The notes under the pieces: model-generated
Database searches by the model: none
Seen by the model: only the letters and a program-made list of their open reading frames with translations
Told to the model about the DNA's origin: nothing
Assembly: GCA_934777245.1 (NCBI GenBank)
Contig: CAKVND010000055.1
Coordinates: forward strand, 1 to 12,523
Direction of reading: 5' to 3'
DNA length: 12,523 nucleotides
From: an uncultured Candidatus Melainabacteria bacterium
GTDB taxonomy: Bacteria > Cyanobacteriota > Vampirovibrionia > Gastranaerophilales > Gastranaerophilaceae
Made by a program: the position numbers and the translations under genes
Shown here: positions 6,452 to 12,523 of the stretch, in pieces
How the letters are laid out: each line of letters opens with the position of its first letter
Position numbering within the stretch: position 1 is the stretch's first letter

Positions 6452-6934
6452 TTAATCTATATACAATTTCGCCGACTGAATATTTGTCTTAGGAATTTGC
6501 AATTCAGTTCCATCTTCGAAACGGAAGAATTTTAAGCCTGTATTATCATCCCAATCTAAAATTTCGCCTTTGAATATTTTTTCTGTCTCACCTTCTAAAG
6601 GTTGTTTTAGTTTTAAACTGATTCTTCTACCTTTAAAGATCAAAAATTCTTTATCAGATTTGAATTTTCTTTCTAATCCAGGCGAAGATACTTCCAAATA
6701 ATATTTTACAGGAATGAGTTCATCCAAAAAGTCATTCAGGCTTCTTGTAACGTTTTCACAATCATCCAATGTTATATCTTTTTCATAAGAATATAAATAA
6801 ATTCTCAAAAACCATTTGTGATTTTCTTTCACAAACTCAATTTCTATTGGAATAAGGTTATAACGCATTGCCGTATTTTCAATTAACGGTGTAATTTTTT
6901 CTAAGACTTCAAATCTGTTTACATCTTGCTTCAT
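6452..6934 (-). CDS. rimP: Ribosome maturation factor RimP
   Basis: RimP assists late 30S subunit assembly in the cytosol. It has 160 residues, the normal size, with an N-terminal alpha-beta domain (about 7-85) and a C-terminal Sm-like barrel (about 88-158). The diagnostic segment YYLEVSSPGLERKF at 78-91 is intact, and DDCENVTRSLNDFLD at 57-71 fits the family. The ATG at 6932-6934 has a strong GGAAGGAG site. RimP followed by NusA is a conserved operon in many bacteria. Here the gap to nusA is 518 bp, filled by the inverted-repeat element. A promoter (7032-7060) and a terminator-like hairpin (6980-7009) precede the gene. Confidence 0.95.
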   Translation of the reverse strand: MKQDVNRFEVLEKITPLIENTAMRYNLIPIEIEFVKENHKWFLRIYLYSYEKDITLDDCENVTRSLNDFLDELIPVKYYLEVSSPGLERKFKSDKEFLIFKGRRISLKLKQPLEGETEKIFKGEILDWDDNTGLKFFRFEDGTELQIPKTNIQSAKLYID

Positions 6935-6972
6935 AACACTCCTTCCTTTGGTTTTGAGAAAGTTTTATTCTC

Positions 6973-7009
6973 CTAATAAAAAAAGAACGGAAATTGTACC
7001 GTTCTTTTT
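6973..7009 (-). terminator. Terminator-shaped hairpin in the rimP-nusA leader (possible attenuator)
   Basis: An 11-bp stem (6980-6990 with 6999-7009, core GAACGG/CCGTTC extended by five A-T pairs) with an 8-nt loop is followed, on the minus strand, by a run of seven T and then ATTA. It lies between the candidate rimP promoter and the rimP start, so it would be in the 5' leader of the rimP-nusA mRNA. It would also stop readthrough from the small gene upstream. With A-runs on one side and T-runs on the other, it could act in both directions. Confidence 0.7.
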
Positions 7010-7031
7010 CTAAGAAACTATTTACTTCTTG

Positions 7032-7060
7032 AGTATATCAAAAATTTTTAGATTTGTAAA
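7032..7060 (-). promoter_or_regulatory. Candidate promoter of the rimP-nusA operon
   Basis: On the minus strand, TTTACA (7055-7060), a 17-nt spacer and TATACT (7032-7037) predict a start near 7025, about 90 nt upstream of the rimP ATG. It lies just after the stop of the 87-aa gene and just before the leader hairpin. The -35 hexamer is the same as those proposed for lysS and the glycosyltransferase gene. Confidence 0.65.
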
Positions 7061-7068
7061 TCGTAATA

Positions 7069-7332
7069 TTAAGCTTTATGAAGAAATTTTTTGCCGAAAA
7101 TTTGAATAACTTTTGCAACTCCGTACATAATAGCGCTTGCAAACGGAATTGGTGTAAGCAACCCAATCAAACCGGCTACAATCGGAAAGTTGTTCCAAGT
7201 CAATTTCTTTGGCATTTTATCAACTACTTTTTGTGGAATATGTTTTTCCACTTGTCTTCCAACAGTTTTTGCACCAGATTTTAATTTGTTTTTTGCTATA
7301 TATACTTCTTGTTTAATTGGTGAAATTCTCAT
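7069..7332 (-). CDS. Small basic membrane protein of unknown function
   Basis: I do not recognise this 87-residue protein. Residues 1-45 are polar and Lys-rich (KNKLKSGAKTVGRQVEKH), which suggests a cytosolic or nucleic-acid- or lipid-contacting head. Residues 49-80 form a hydrophobic stretch with a GLIGLLTPIPF turn that could be one long helix or a short re-entrant hairpin, ending in GKKFLHKA. The start is taken at ATG 7330-7332. The open frame continues upstream through the lysS start, but that extension has no signal. No Shine-Dalgarno is visible before this ATG, and a weak promoter places the transcript start almost at it, so translation may be leaderless. It diverges from lysS and is followed by the rimP promoter. 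Confidence 0.6.
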   Translation of the reverse strand: MRISPIKQEVYIAKNKLKSGAKTVGRQVEKHIPQKVVDKMPKKLTWNNFPIVAGLIGLLTPIPFASAIMYGVAKVIQIFGKKFLHKA

Positions 7333-7339
7333 ATCTATA

Positions 7340-7367
7340 TTTTTACACAAAAATATTTTATGGTAAA
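7340..7367 (-). promoter_or_regulatory. Weak candidate promoter of the 87-aa gene, overlapping the lysS promoter
   Basis: On the minus strand, TTTACC (7362-7367), 16 nt and TAAAAA (7340-7345) lie 7 nt before the ATG of the small gene. It occupies nearly the same bases as the lysS promoter on the other strand, so the two would compete for polymerase. The match to consensus is weak. Confidence 0.3.
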
Positions 7368-7369
7368 AT
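7342..7369 (+). promoter_or_regulatory. Candidate lysS promoter
   Basis: TTTACA (7342-7347), a 16-nt spacer and TAAAAT (7364-7369) lie 34 nt before the lysS ATG. The AGAGGG ribosome binding site lies between them. Confidence 0.55.
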
Positions 7370-7403
7370 TTTATTACAGTATTCTTAAAAAGAGGGAAAT
7401 AAA

Positions 7404-8939
7404 ATGACACAACAAACAAAAGAGCCTATTTCGGCAAAAGAAACTATAAGACAGACAAGAATTCAAAAACTTGCTGAACTTGCGGATAAGGGTATTAATC
7501 CATATCCTTACGCATTTGATAAAGATGCTGATGCAGCAGATTTGCAAGCTAAATACAAAGATCTTCCTGCAGGTGAAGAAACTGAAGATTTCTATTCAGT
7601 AGCAGGTCGTGTAATGGCTATTAGAAATTCAGGCATGTTCATCGACTTGATGGATGCGACAGGTAAAATCCAAATTTTCTCGCATAAAGAAAATATGGAT
7701 CCTGAAATGGTTAAAACTCTAAAATTAGTTGATATTGGCGATATTTTAGGCTTTTACGGTTCAATCAGAAGAACTCCTCGTGGAGAACTTTCTGTAAAAG
7801 CTAAATCATTTAAAATGCTTTCTAAATCACTTCTTCCACTTCCTAATAAACAAATTAGCGAAGAAAAGTTGGAACAATTGAAGGCATATCACAACATGAA
7901 CGATACTGAAACTAAGTACCGTCAAAGATATGTAGACTTGATTATGAACGAAAAAACAAGAGATACCTTCAGAAAAAGAAGTTTAATTATTCAAAAAGTT
8001 AGAGAATATTTGACAAAACAAGGGTTTATTGAAGTTGAAACTCCAATGTTGCACACTCAAGCTTCAGGCGCGAATGCAAGACCATTCATAACACATCATA
8101 ACGCTTTAGACATGGATTTAACTTTGAGAATTGCACCGGAACTTCACTTAAAAAGATTAATGGTTGGTGGTTTGAGCGAAAAAATCTTTGAACTTTCAAG
8201 ATGCTTCCGTAATGAAGGTATTGATACTCGTCATAATCCGGAATTCACAATGATTGAACTTTATCAATCCTATGTTGATTACAACGAAATGATGGTATTG
8301 ACTGAAAATCTTGTAGCTTATGTTGCTCAAGAAGTTTTGGGAACAATGAAAATTAAATACGGTGAAAACGAAATCGATTTGACTCCGCCATGGGATAGAA
8401 AAACAATGTTGGGTTCAATAAAAGAATTTACAGGCATTGATTTCGGCGAATTCTTCACAGCTAAAGAAGCTTATGAAAAAGCAAAAGCTTTGCATATCGA
8501 AGTAGATGAAGAAATGAATTGGGGTCAAATTGTTGAAGCTGTATTTGAAGCTACAGTTGAACCGACTCTAATTCAACCATGCCACATTATTGATTATCCT
8601 CGTGAAATTTCACCTTTGGCAAAAGTTCACAGAGATAATGATAGATTGACAGAACGTTTTGAAACAAGAGTTAACGGTTGGGAAATTGCAAATGCATTTT
8701 CAGAATTGACTGATCCAATTGATCAAAGACATAGATTTGAAGCACAAGCATTAGCTAAAGCTAACGGTGACGAAGAAGCAATGTCTTATGACGAAGATTA
8801 TATTAATGCTCTTGAGTATGGTTTAGCACCTACAGGTGGCATGGGAATGGGAATTGATAGATTAGTTATGTTATTAACTAACTCACCTACGATTCGTGAT
8901 GTAATCGCATTTCCTACATTGAAAAAGCTAGAAAATTAA
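7404..8939 (+). CDS. lysS: Lysyl-tRNA synthetase, class II
   Basis: LysS attaches lysine to tRNA-Lys in the cytosol. The 511 residues match class II LysRS. An N-terminal OB-fold anticodon-binding domain spans about 62-140 (SVAGRVMAIRNSGMFIDL). The catalytic domain follows, with motif 1 GFIEVETPML (207-216), motif 2 FRNEGIDTRHNPEFTMIELY (268-287) and motif 3 with GGMGMGIDRLVMLL (478-491). HIIDYPREISPLAK (394-407) is the lysine-pocket region typical of the enzyme. The ATG has an AGAGGG site 7 nt upstream. It is monocistronic, with its own promoter and a strong terminator after the stop, and it diverges from an 87-aa membrane-protein gene. Nothing suggests truncation or a paralogous PoxA form. 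Confidence 0.98.
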   Translation: MTQQTKEPISAKETIRQTRIQKLAELADKGINPYPYAFDKDADAADLQAKYKDLPAGEETEDFYSVAGRVMAIRNSGMFIDLMDATGKIQIFSHKENMDPEMVKTLKLVDIGDILGFYGSIRRTPRGELSVKAKSFKMLSKSLLPLPNKQISEEKLEQLKAYHNMNDTETKYRQRYVDLIMNEKTRDTFRKRSLIIQKVREYLTKQGFIEVETPMLHTQASGANARPFITHHNALDMDLTLRIAPELHLKRLMVGGLSEKIFELSRCFRNEGIDTRHNPEFTMIELYQSYVDYNEMMVLTENLVAYVAQEVLGTMKIKYGENEIDLTPPWDRKTMLGSIKEFTGIDFGEFFTAKEAYEKAKALHIEVDEEMNWGQIVEAVFEATVEPTLIQPCHIIDYPREISPLAKVHRDNDRLTERFETRVNGWEIANAFSELTDPIDQRHRFEAQALAKANGDEEAMSYDEDYINALEYGLAPTGGMGMGIDRLVMLLTNSPTIRDVIAFPTLKKLEN

Positions 8940-8947
8940 AAATTTTT

Positions 8948-8985
8948 AAAGCAAAAGGGGGTGAATACTCGCCCCCTTTTGCTTT
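8948..8985 (+). terminator. Rho-independent terminator of lysS
   Basis: A 14-bp stem (8948-8961 with 8972-8985) with five G-C pairs at the top and a 10-nt loop begins 8 nt after the lysS stop. The T-rich part is inside the descending arm (CCCCCTTTTGCTTT). Its last bases overlap the -35 box of the next gene's promoter. Confidence 0.85.
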
Positions 8986-9011
8986 ACATAAATAAAAAAA
9001 TCTGTTAATAT
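8983..9011 (+). promoter_or_regulatory. Candidate promoter of the glycosyltransferase gene, probably leaderless
   Basis: TTTACA (8983-8988), a 17-nt spacer and TAATAT (9006-9011), with an extended TGT before the -10, is one of the best promoter matches in the window. The -10 ends 6 nt before the ATG at 9018, so the transcript should begin at or within a base or two of the start codon. No Shine-Dalgarno is present. The -35 shares bases with the lysS terminator arm. Confidence 0.6.
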
Positions 9012-9017
9012 AAAGCT

Positions 9018-9944
9018 ATGAAAAAGATAAGTATCGTAACATCTTGCTTTAATGAAGAAGATAACATTTCAATTTTGTATAAAAAATTATCGGCAATTAT
9101 TGATAATTTGCCAAGATATGAGTTTGAAATCATATTTATAGATAATGCATCTACGGATTTTACTCAAGATGAATTAAAGAAAATTGCGCTTGATGATAAG
9201 CGTGTAAAGCTGATTTTAAACTCTAGAAATTTTGGCAATATTAAATCTCCTTATTATGCTATTTGCCAGGCAACAGGTGATGCTGTTATTTATTTAGCAT
9301 CAGATTTGCAAGACCCTCCGGAGTTGATTTACGACTTTATTGAAAATTGGGAAAAGGGTTGTGAAGTTGTTATTGCAAGAAAATATGATACTAATAAAGT
9401 CGCATTTCTTGATATGATGCGTAAATTCTATTATTTTTCTTTAGATATTTTAAAAGATGAAGGTACAAAACTTGTTAGAAATTATACAGGGTTTGGACTT
9501 TATGATAAAAAAGTTATAAATAAAATCAAAGAAGTTGATGATCCGTATCCATTCTTTAGAGGTGCTGTTTTGGATTTGGGATACAGAATGAAGATTATCG
9601 ACTTCAACCAACCAGAAAGAAAAAATGGCGTAGATAAACAAAATTTGCTTACATTGTGGGATAATGGAATGCTTGGGCTAACGCGTACAACAAAAGTTCC
9701 TATTCACTTTATTACAATGTTGGGTTTCTTTGGGACGCTAATAACTGCGGTATTGGTATTGTTAAGCCTTATTTGCTATGTTGGATATGTTAATTTCATT
9801 ATTCCTAAAAAGATGCTTTCTTTGTATCTGTTGATGTTTGTGCAAATTTTAAGTATTGGTATGATTGGGGAATATTTGATTATGCTTTGTAGATTCGCAG
9901 AAAAGAAACCGTTGGTTATTGAAAAAGAACGAGTTAATTTTTAA
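9018..9944 (+). CDS. Membrane-bound family 2 glycosyltransferase (GtrB/DPM1-like)
   Basis: These 308 residues form a GT-A family 2 glycosyltransferase of the kind that loads a sugar onto undecaprenyl (or dolichyl) phosphate at the inner membrane face. The sequence shows the nucleotide-sugar start SIVTSCFNEEDNI (5-17), FIDNASTD (40-47), the metal-binding SDLQDPPELI (95-104), a G-V-D region near 204-206, and two C-terminal TM helices at about 229-255 and 266-291 with the conserved IGEYL (283-287). The layout matches GtrB/YfdH-type proteins, but sugar and acceptor cannot be told. The ATG has no Shine-Dalgarno and the promoter lies right against it. It is preceded by the lysS terminator and followed by a repeat-rich gap. 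No flippase (GtrA) or dedicated transferase gene is adjacent. Confidence 0.92.
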   Translation: MKKISIVTSCFNEEDNISILYKKLSAIIDNLPRYEFEIIFIDNASTDFTQDELKKIALDDKRVKLILNSRNFGNIKSPYYAICQATGDAVIYLASDLQDPPELIYDFIENWEKGCEVVIARKYDTNKVAFLDMMRKFYYFSLDILKDEGTKLVRNYTGFGLYDKKVINKIKEVDDPYPFFRGAVLDLGYRMKIIDFNQPERKNGVDKQNLLTLWDNGMLGLTRTTKVPIHFITMLGFFGTLITAVLVLLSLICYVGYVNFIIPKKMLSLYLLMFVQILSIGMIGEYLIMLCRFAEKKPLVIEKERVNF

Positions 9945-9984
9945 TTTGACATGTACAGTAATGACTTGGCGTCAGACTTCTTGT

Positions 9985-10200
9985 GTGCTCTCATTGCGAG
10001 AGAACCTCTGATTCTCGTGGTAATTTACGTTAAGAATTAATAATACCCTCTCCCGCCTTCGGCACCCTCTCCATGTTGAATTGAATGAAGGAGAGGGGAG
10101 TTAGACTTGCTTGGTAGAATGTATTTAGCTATTCATTCCCTCGGTGTATTAATGCCCCTCTCTTGTGGGATGGTTAGAGAGTGAGGTGTTAATTGATATT
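9985..10200. repeat. Intergenic palindromic repeat island (REP/MITE-like), relatively GC-rich
   Basis: The 267-bp gap after the glycosyltransferase gene holds several short palindromes. CTCTC/GAGAG is at 9988-10002. CCCTCTCC occurs twice (10046-10053 and 10065-10072), and the second copy pairs perfectly with GGAGAGGG at 10090-10097. GCCTTCGGC is at 10055-10063, and CTCTCT/AGAGAG at 10157-10180. The outer edges AATTAAtAATACCCTC (10037 onward) and the reversed TCAATTAACACCTCAC (ending near 10196) are imperfect inverted copies. The base composition is clearly unlike the AT-rich surroundings. It resembles the CCCTCTCC-type and TCATTGCGAG-type intergenic repeats seen in many bacterial genomes. No open reading frame is supported in it. 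Confidence 0.6.
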
Positions 10201-10215
10201 CAATAAGCATATCAA
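10193..10215 (-). terminator. Weak hairpin overlapping the stop of the 184-aa gene
   Basis: A 7-bp stem (10193-10199 with 10209-10215) and a 9-nt loop overlap the TGA stop codon. No T-run follows on the minus strand, so a termination role is doubtful. It may simply be the edge of the repeat island. Confidence 0.25.
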
Positions 10216-10766
10216 CCAAAAAACGAATTCTGAACTTGTTCAGCTAATGCTAATTGATTTTGCCAATTATTTTGTTGAAGTATATCATCTAACATTGAAC
10301 TGCAATTACTTCTTATATCCATACCTGCCCTATTTATTTTTTTGCTATTATTACTAATGTCGTAGCTTAAATTTTTAGCTTTTCCTTGAAGTTGCAAGTT
10401 GTCAATTTCTTTCCAATCTTTAGCACCTGTTTGATTTAAAATTTGTGCTAATCTACTTTGTCCTTCTGTTACTAAATTTTTCATGTAAGCAATGCTTTTT
10501 TCCAAAATTGAGTTTTCTTCTTTAGCTTTGCTTATTCGTTCACTATAATAATCAATAAAATGTTCTGGCCAGTATGTTAAATCCTTGTTTTGAGGATTGC
10601 TTTGATAAAATATTCCAAATTTTTCGCATTTTTCTTTGTCAACTTTAACTTGTTTTCCGTCAATTTCAACAAACCAATCTCCATTTGAAGCTTGTGTTGC
10701 GGTTTTGTATTGACCGTTAATCCAAACTTTTGCTTGTTCTGAATTGTTTACACTTGGTGATGACAT
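10212..10766 (-). CDS. Hypothetical protein, helical, possibly lineage-specific
   Basis: I do not recognise this 184-residue protein. It has no signal peptide or membrane segment. Residues 11-45 (KVWINGQYKTATQ and DWFVEIDGKQVKVD) look like a small beta unit with a repeated W-x-x-G/DG pattern. Residues 66-112 and 119-184 are polar, Gln/Asn-rich and predicted mostly helical by eye, with possible coiled-coil character (ERISKAKEENSILEKSI at 76-92). The start ATG (10764-10766) has a GAGAGGA site at a rather long 10-nt spacing. It is alone on this strand, diverging from the DedA gene across a 255-bp AT-rich gap and ending against the repeat island. Function cannot be assigned; a secreted or scaffold role would be guesswork. 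Confidence 0.75.
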   Translation of the reverse strand: MSSPSVNNSEQAKVWINGQYKTATQASNGDWFVEIDGKQVKVDKEKCEKFGIFYQSNPQNKDLTYWPEHFIDYYSERISKAKEENSILEKSIAYMKNLVTEGQSRLAQILNQTGAKDWKEIDNLQLQGKAKNLSYDISNNSKKINRAGMDIRSNCSSMLDDILQQNNWQNQLALAEQVQNSFFG

Positions 10767-11021
10767 ACTTTTATTATCCTCTCATATATATAAAGAATAT
10801 ATAAGCTTAAAAATTGCTTTTTTTTAATAAATATGTAAAGATTTGTAACGTTTAATTTAACCGCTTATTTTTTTATATTAGTAGTTTTAAAAAATATTTG
10901 ATAAAGTAAACAAATAGATTTTTCTTTTTGGTTATTATTTATAAATTAATATAAATTGTGAGATAAATAATGATTTTATTCATAAATTTTTCGTGTTAAT
11001 ATAGTCAAAGAGGAGAGTAGT
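10767..11021. other. AT-rich divergent intergenic region
   Basis: This 255-bp gap must hold the promoters for the 184-aa gene (minus) and the DedA gene (plus). It is almost entirely A and T, with several TATATA runs (10784-10801) near the minus-strand start. I see no open reading frame, RNA gene or clear operator in it. Confidence 0.5.
10993..11002 (+). promoter_or_regulatory. Candidate extended -10 for the DedA gene
   Basis: TGTTAATAT (TAATAT at 10997-11002 with an upstream TG) lies 19 nt before the DedA ATG. It is the same nine bases found at the glycosyltransferase promoter (9003-9011). The -35 position (10975-10980, TTTATT) is a weak match at a 16-nt spacing. Confidence 0.4.
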
Positions 11022-11648
11022 ATGGAATTTATCAATCTTATAATCACACATTTAGTAAGTTTTATTCAACACGTAATAACTGTTTTAGGTCCTTGGGGAA
11101 TTAGTTTGCTTATGGCAATAGAATCTTGTAATATTCCGCTTCCAAGCGAAGCTATTTTGCCGTTTGCAGGTTATATTGTTAGCAAAGGTGAAATGAATAT
11201 CCATGTGGCAGCTTTTGCGGGTGCTTTTGGTTGTGTAATAGGTTCAATTCCATCATACTATTTAGGTTTCTTTGGTGGTAGAAAATTTGTAGAAAAATAT
11301 GGAAAATATTTTTTAATATCGCATAAAGACTTAGAAGAAGCTGATGCGTGGGTTGACAAATATGGTGATTGGGCATTTTTCTTTTGTAGAATGTTACCTG
11401 TAGTGAGAACATTTATCTCACTTCCTGCCGGTATTTTAAGAGCTAGAAAACGTATCTTTTTTACGTTAACTTTTTTAGGTTCGCTTGTATGGAGCTATTT
11501 ATTGGTTTATGTTGGTGTAAAAATGGGTGAAAACTTGGAAGCTTTTAAACATATTTGGCATAAATTTGATGTCGCTATTGTTGTTATATTTGGTATTTTG
11601 GGATGTTTATATATTTACAAACATATCAAACATCTTAAAGAATCTTAA
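11022..11648 (+). CDS. DedA-family (VTT domain) inner membrane protein
   Basis: DedA proteins are polytopic inner-membrane proteins, some now known to carry undecaprenyl phosphate or other lipids across the membrane. These 208 residues contain the family pattern: the acidic residue in AIESCNIPLPSE (Glu34, Glu43), PFAGYI at 47-52, the GFFGG-KFVEKYGK linker, and the FFFCRMLPVVRTFISLPAG motif (119-137) with Arg123 and Arg129 and the PAG turn. Hydrophobic spans are at about 22-54, 62-86, 143-163 and 180-200. Glycine and proline-rich re-entrant segments are typical. The ATG has an AGAGGAG site. It stands alone on the plus strand and is followed by the GNAT-like gene after 79 bp. The exact substrate is unknown, but undecaprenyl phosphate recycling would fit beside the nearby undecaprenyl-type glycosyltransferase. 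Confidence 0.93.
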   Translation: MEFINLIITHLVSFIQHVITVLGPWGISLLMAIESCNIPLPSEAILPFAGYIVSKGEMNIHVAAFAGAFGCVIGSIPSYYLGFFGGRKFVEKYGKYFLISHKDLEEADAWVDKYGDWAFFFCRMLPVVRTFISLPAGILRARKRIFFTLTFLGSLVWSYLLVYVGVKMGENLEAFKHIWHKFDVAIVVIFGILGCLYIYKHIKHLKES

Positions 11649-11686
11649 TATTTTGAATAATATGTAGCAATTTTTAGAATTTACAG

Positions 11687-11719
11687 CTTTTACTTAATTG
11701 TGTATGTCATAAGTAAAAG
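11687..11719 (+). promoter_or_regulatory. 10-bp hairpin just before the GNAT-like gene, touching its ribosome binding site
   Basis: CTTTTACTTA (11687-11696) and its exact reverse complement TAAGTAAAAG (11710-11719) flank a 13-nt loop. The right arm ends on the first G of the AAAAGGAA Shine-Dalgarno of the gene starting at 11728. There is no T-run after it on the plus strand. It could mask the ribosome binding site partly, or act in DNA as an operator. A possible -35 TTTACA is at 11680-11685, but the matching -10 is poor. Confidence 0.5.
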
Positions 11720-11727
11720 GAAATGTT

Positions 11728-12291
11728 ATGAATAATTCATGTAATGTTAATTTCAAAGCCAGTTTTGTTTCAAAAGCAACAGTTCTTAAAAGAACTGAGA
11801 ACTCCTTAAAAACGATACCTCAAGAGGTTTCTTTTATAAAATTGACTCCAAGTAATTCATATGATAGAAAGGCACTCAAAGATATTTATAATAGTTGGCA
11901 GCATTCGTTTGTAGAAAGCATGTATTATGATATGCAAGATGCTTTTAAGCATGTTGACGAAGGTAAAGTTTTTGCTCTTACAACTCAAGAAAAAGGTTTT
12001 AAAAAAGTTGATTCAGATAAAGTCATAGGTTTAGTTGAAGTTTTTCCAAATGGAAAAAATGGAGAAGGAATTTTTTTGGATTATATATTAAAAGCTCCTA
12101 AAAAAATTCAGAAAAAAATGGGTGATTTTTGTAAAATCGGAGAAACTATGCTGAATAGTTTAAAAAAGCTTTATAAAGGAGAAAAAATAACCTTAATTTC
12201 TCTGTCAAATGATAATGTTCAAAATTTTTATAAACGTAATGGATTTAAAGAACACCCATGCGGTGGAAATGTATTTATATATACTCCATAG
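11728..12291 (+). CDS. GNAT-like acetyltransferase domain protein
   Basis: The 187-residue protein ends in what looks like a GNAT N-acyltransferase fold. KVIGLVEVF (98-106) would be strand beta4, GIFLDYILKAP (114-124) beta5, KIGETMLNSLKKLY (136-149) the acetyl-CoA-contacting helix, and ITLISLSNDNVQNFYKRNGF (154-173) the usual beta6 and C-terminal Y-x-x-x-G-F motif. The acetyl-CoA pyrophosphate loop lacks the standard R/Q-x-x-G-x-G/A: only a single glycine remains, in KIGE. The first 20 residues (MNNSCNVNFKASFVSK) are separate in character and recall short N-terminal leaders of small proteins in gut Melainabacteria. Substrate is unknown. The ATG has AAAAGGAA directly after a hairpin. It is not clearly co-transcribed with the DedA gene. 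Confidence 0.7.
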   Translation: MNNSCNVNFKASFVSKATVLKRTENSLKTIPQEVSFIKLTPSNSYDRKALKDIYNSWQHSFVESMYYDMQDAFKHVDEGKVFALTTQEKGFKKVDSDKVIGLVEVFPNGKNGEGIFLDYILKAPKKIQKKMGDFCKIGETMLNSLKKLYKGEKITLISLSNDNVQNFYKRNGFKEHPCGGNVFIYTP

Positions 12292-12414
12292 TATAGTTTT
12301 TAATAGAAATTATGAAAAAAATAAAAATAAAAGAGAAGAATAACGGTAAAGAGTTCTAAGACGTTTGTTTTTCGCTGGATCCTTTAATTTATTTAATAAG
12401 TTAAAATTCAATAA

Positions 12415-12445
12415 TAATAAAAAAGACTCTCAAACGAGAGTCTTT
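12415..12445 (-). terminator. Rho-independent terminator of tRNA-Gln
   Basis: A perfect 10-bp stem (12422-12431 with 12436-12445) and a 4-nt loop start 4 nt after the CCA end of the tRNA on the minus strand and are followed by a T-rich tract (TTTATTATTATT). Confidence 0.88.
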
Positions 12446-12449
12446 GAAT

Positions 12450-12523
12450 TGGCTGGGACGGAAGGATTCGAACCTCCGAGATGGCTGGACCAAAACCAGC
12501 TGCCTTACCACTTGGCGACGTCC
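12450..12523 (-). tRNA. tRNA-Gln (UUG), about two 5' bases beyond the window
   Basis: On the minus strand the cloverleaf is complete except for the first two acceptor bases: visible GGACG pairs with CGTCC, D-arm GCCAAGTGGTAAGGC, anticodon stem GCTGG/CCAGC around loop TTTTGGT (anticodon TTG), T-arm GGAGG/CCTTC with TTCGAAT, discriminator G and an encoded CCA (12450-12452). The missing bases should be TG if pairing continues. It decodes CAA (and by wobble CAG). A terminator follows closely. Confidence 0.95.

Noticed and set aside
7333..7419. Extension of the 87-aa protein to 116 residues
   Set aside because: It would overlap the lysS start and cover its promoter and ribosome binding site; the added residues look like translated AT-rich intergenic DNA.
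8961..8969. GTGAATAC in the lysS terminator loop as another octamer unit
   Set aside because: Single occurrence inside a hairpin loop with no neighbouring units; chance match.

Overview
The window is low-GC bacterial chromosome. The best guess for its source is a gut-type Gastranaerophilales (Melainabacteria, non-photosynthetic Cyanobacteria), at moderate confidence. The hints are a stand-alone GshB (common in Cyanobacteria and Proteobacteria, rare in Firmicutes), a cyanobacterial-looking tRNA-Gln(UUG) with encoded CCA, and a short N-terminal 'NFKASF'-type leader on one hypothetical protein. No 16S rRNA or photosynthesis gene is present to settle it.

Left part (1-4630), all on the minus strand and read right to left: gshB, panB, panC, a two-TM protein of unknown function and dapA (cut by the window edge). 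These form a probable operon that starts at a promoter just after the nusA terminator, with a second candidate promoter before panC. It covers glutathione-type ligation, pantothenate (CoA precursor) synthesis and the first committed step of lysine/diaminopimelate synthesis.

Centre (4640-7070), also minus strand: rimP then nusA, ending in a strong 16-bp terminator. A promoter and a terminator-shaped hairpin precede rimP, so this operon looks attenuated. Between the rimP stop codon and the nusA Shine-Dalgarno lies a 499-bp cassette. It has 40-bp terminal inverted repeats built from 8-nt units (GTGAATAR) and carries one gene, a four-helix-bundle protein of the 23S rRNA intervening-sequence (S23/IVP) family. 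A gene-less relative with the same ends sits just upstream of dapA (772-900). This repeat-plus-IVP system is the most unusual content of the window.

Right part (7069-12523): a small membrane protein diverges from lysS (lysyl-tRNA synthetase), which ends in a strong terminator. A GtrB/DPM1-like membrane glycosyltransferase follows, with an apparently leaderless promoter. Next come a higher-GC palindromic intergenic repeat island, a 184-aa unknown protein on the minus strand, a DedA-family membrane protein, a GNAT-like protein preceded by a 10-bp hairpin, and a tRNA-Gln on the minus strand that lacks only about its first two bases. The recurring promoter pattern is TTTACA, a 16-17 nt spacer and an AT-rich -10. 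No intergenic stretch exceeds 300 bases.
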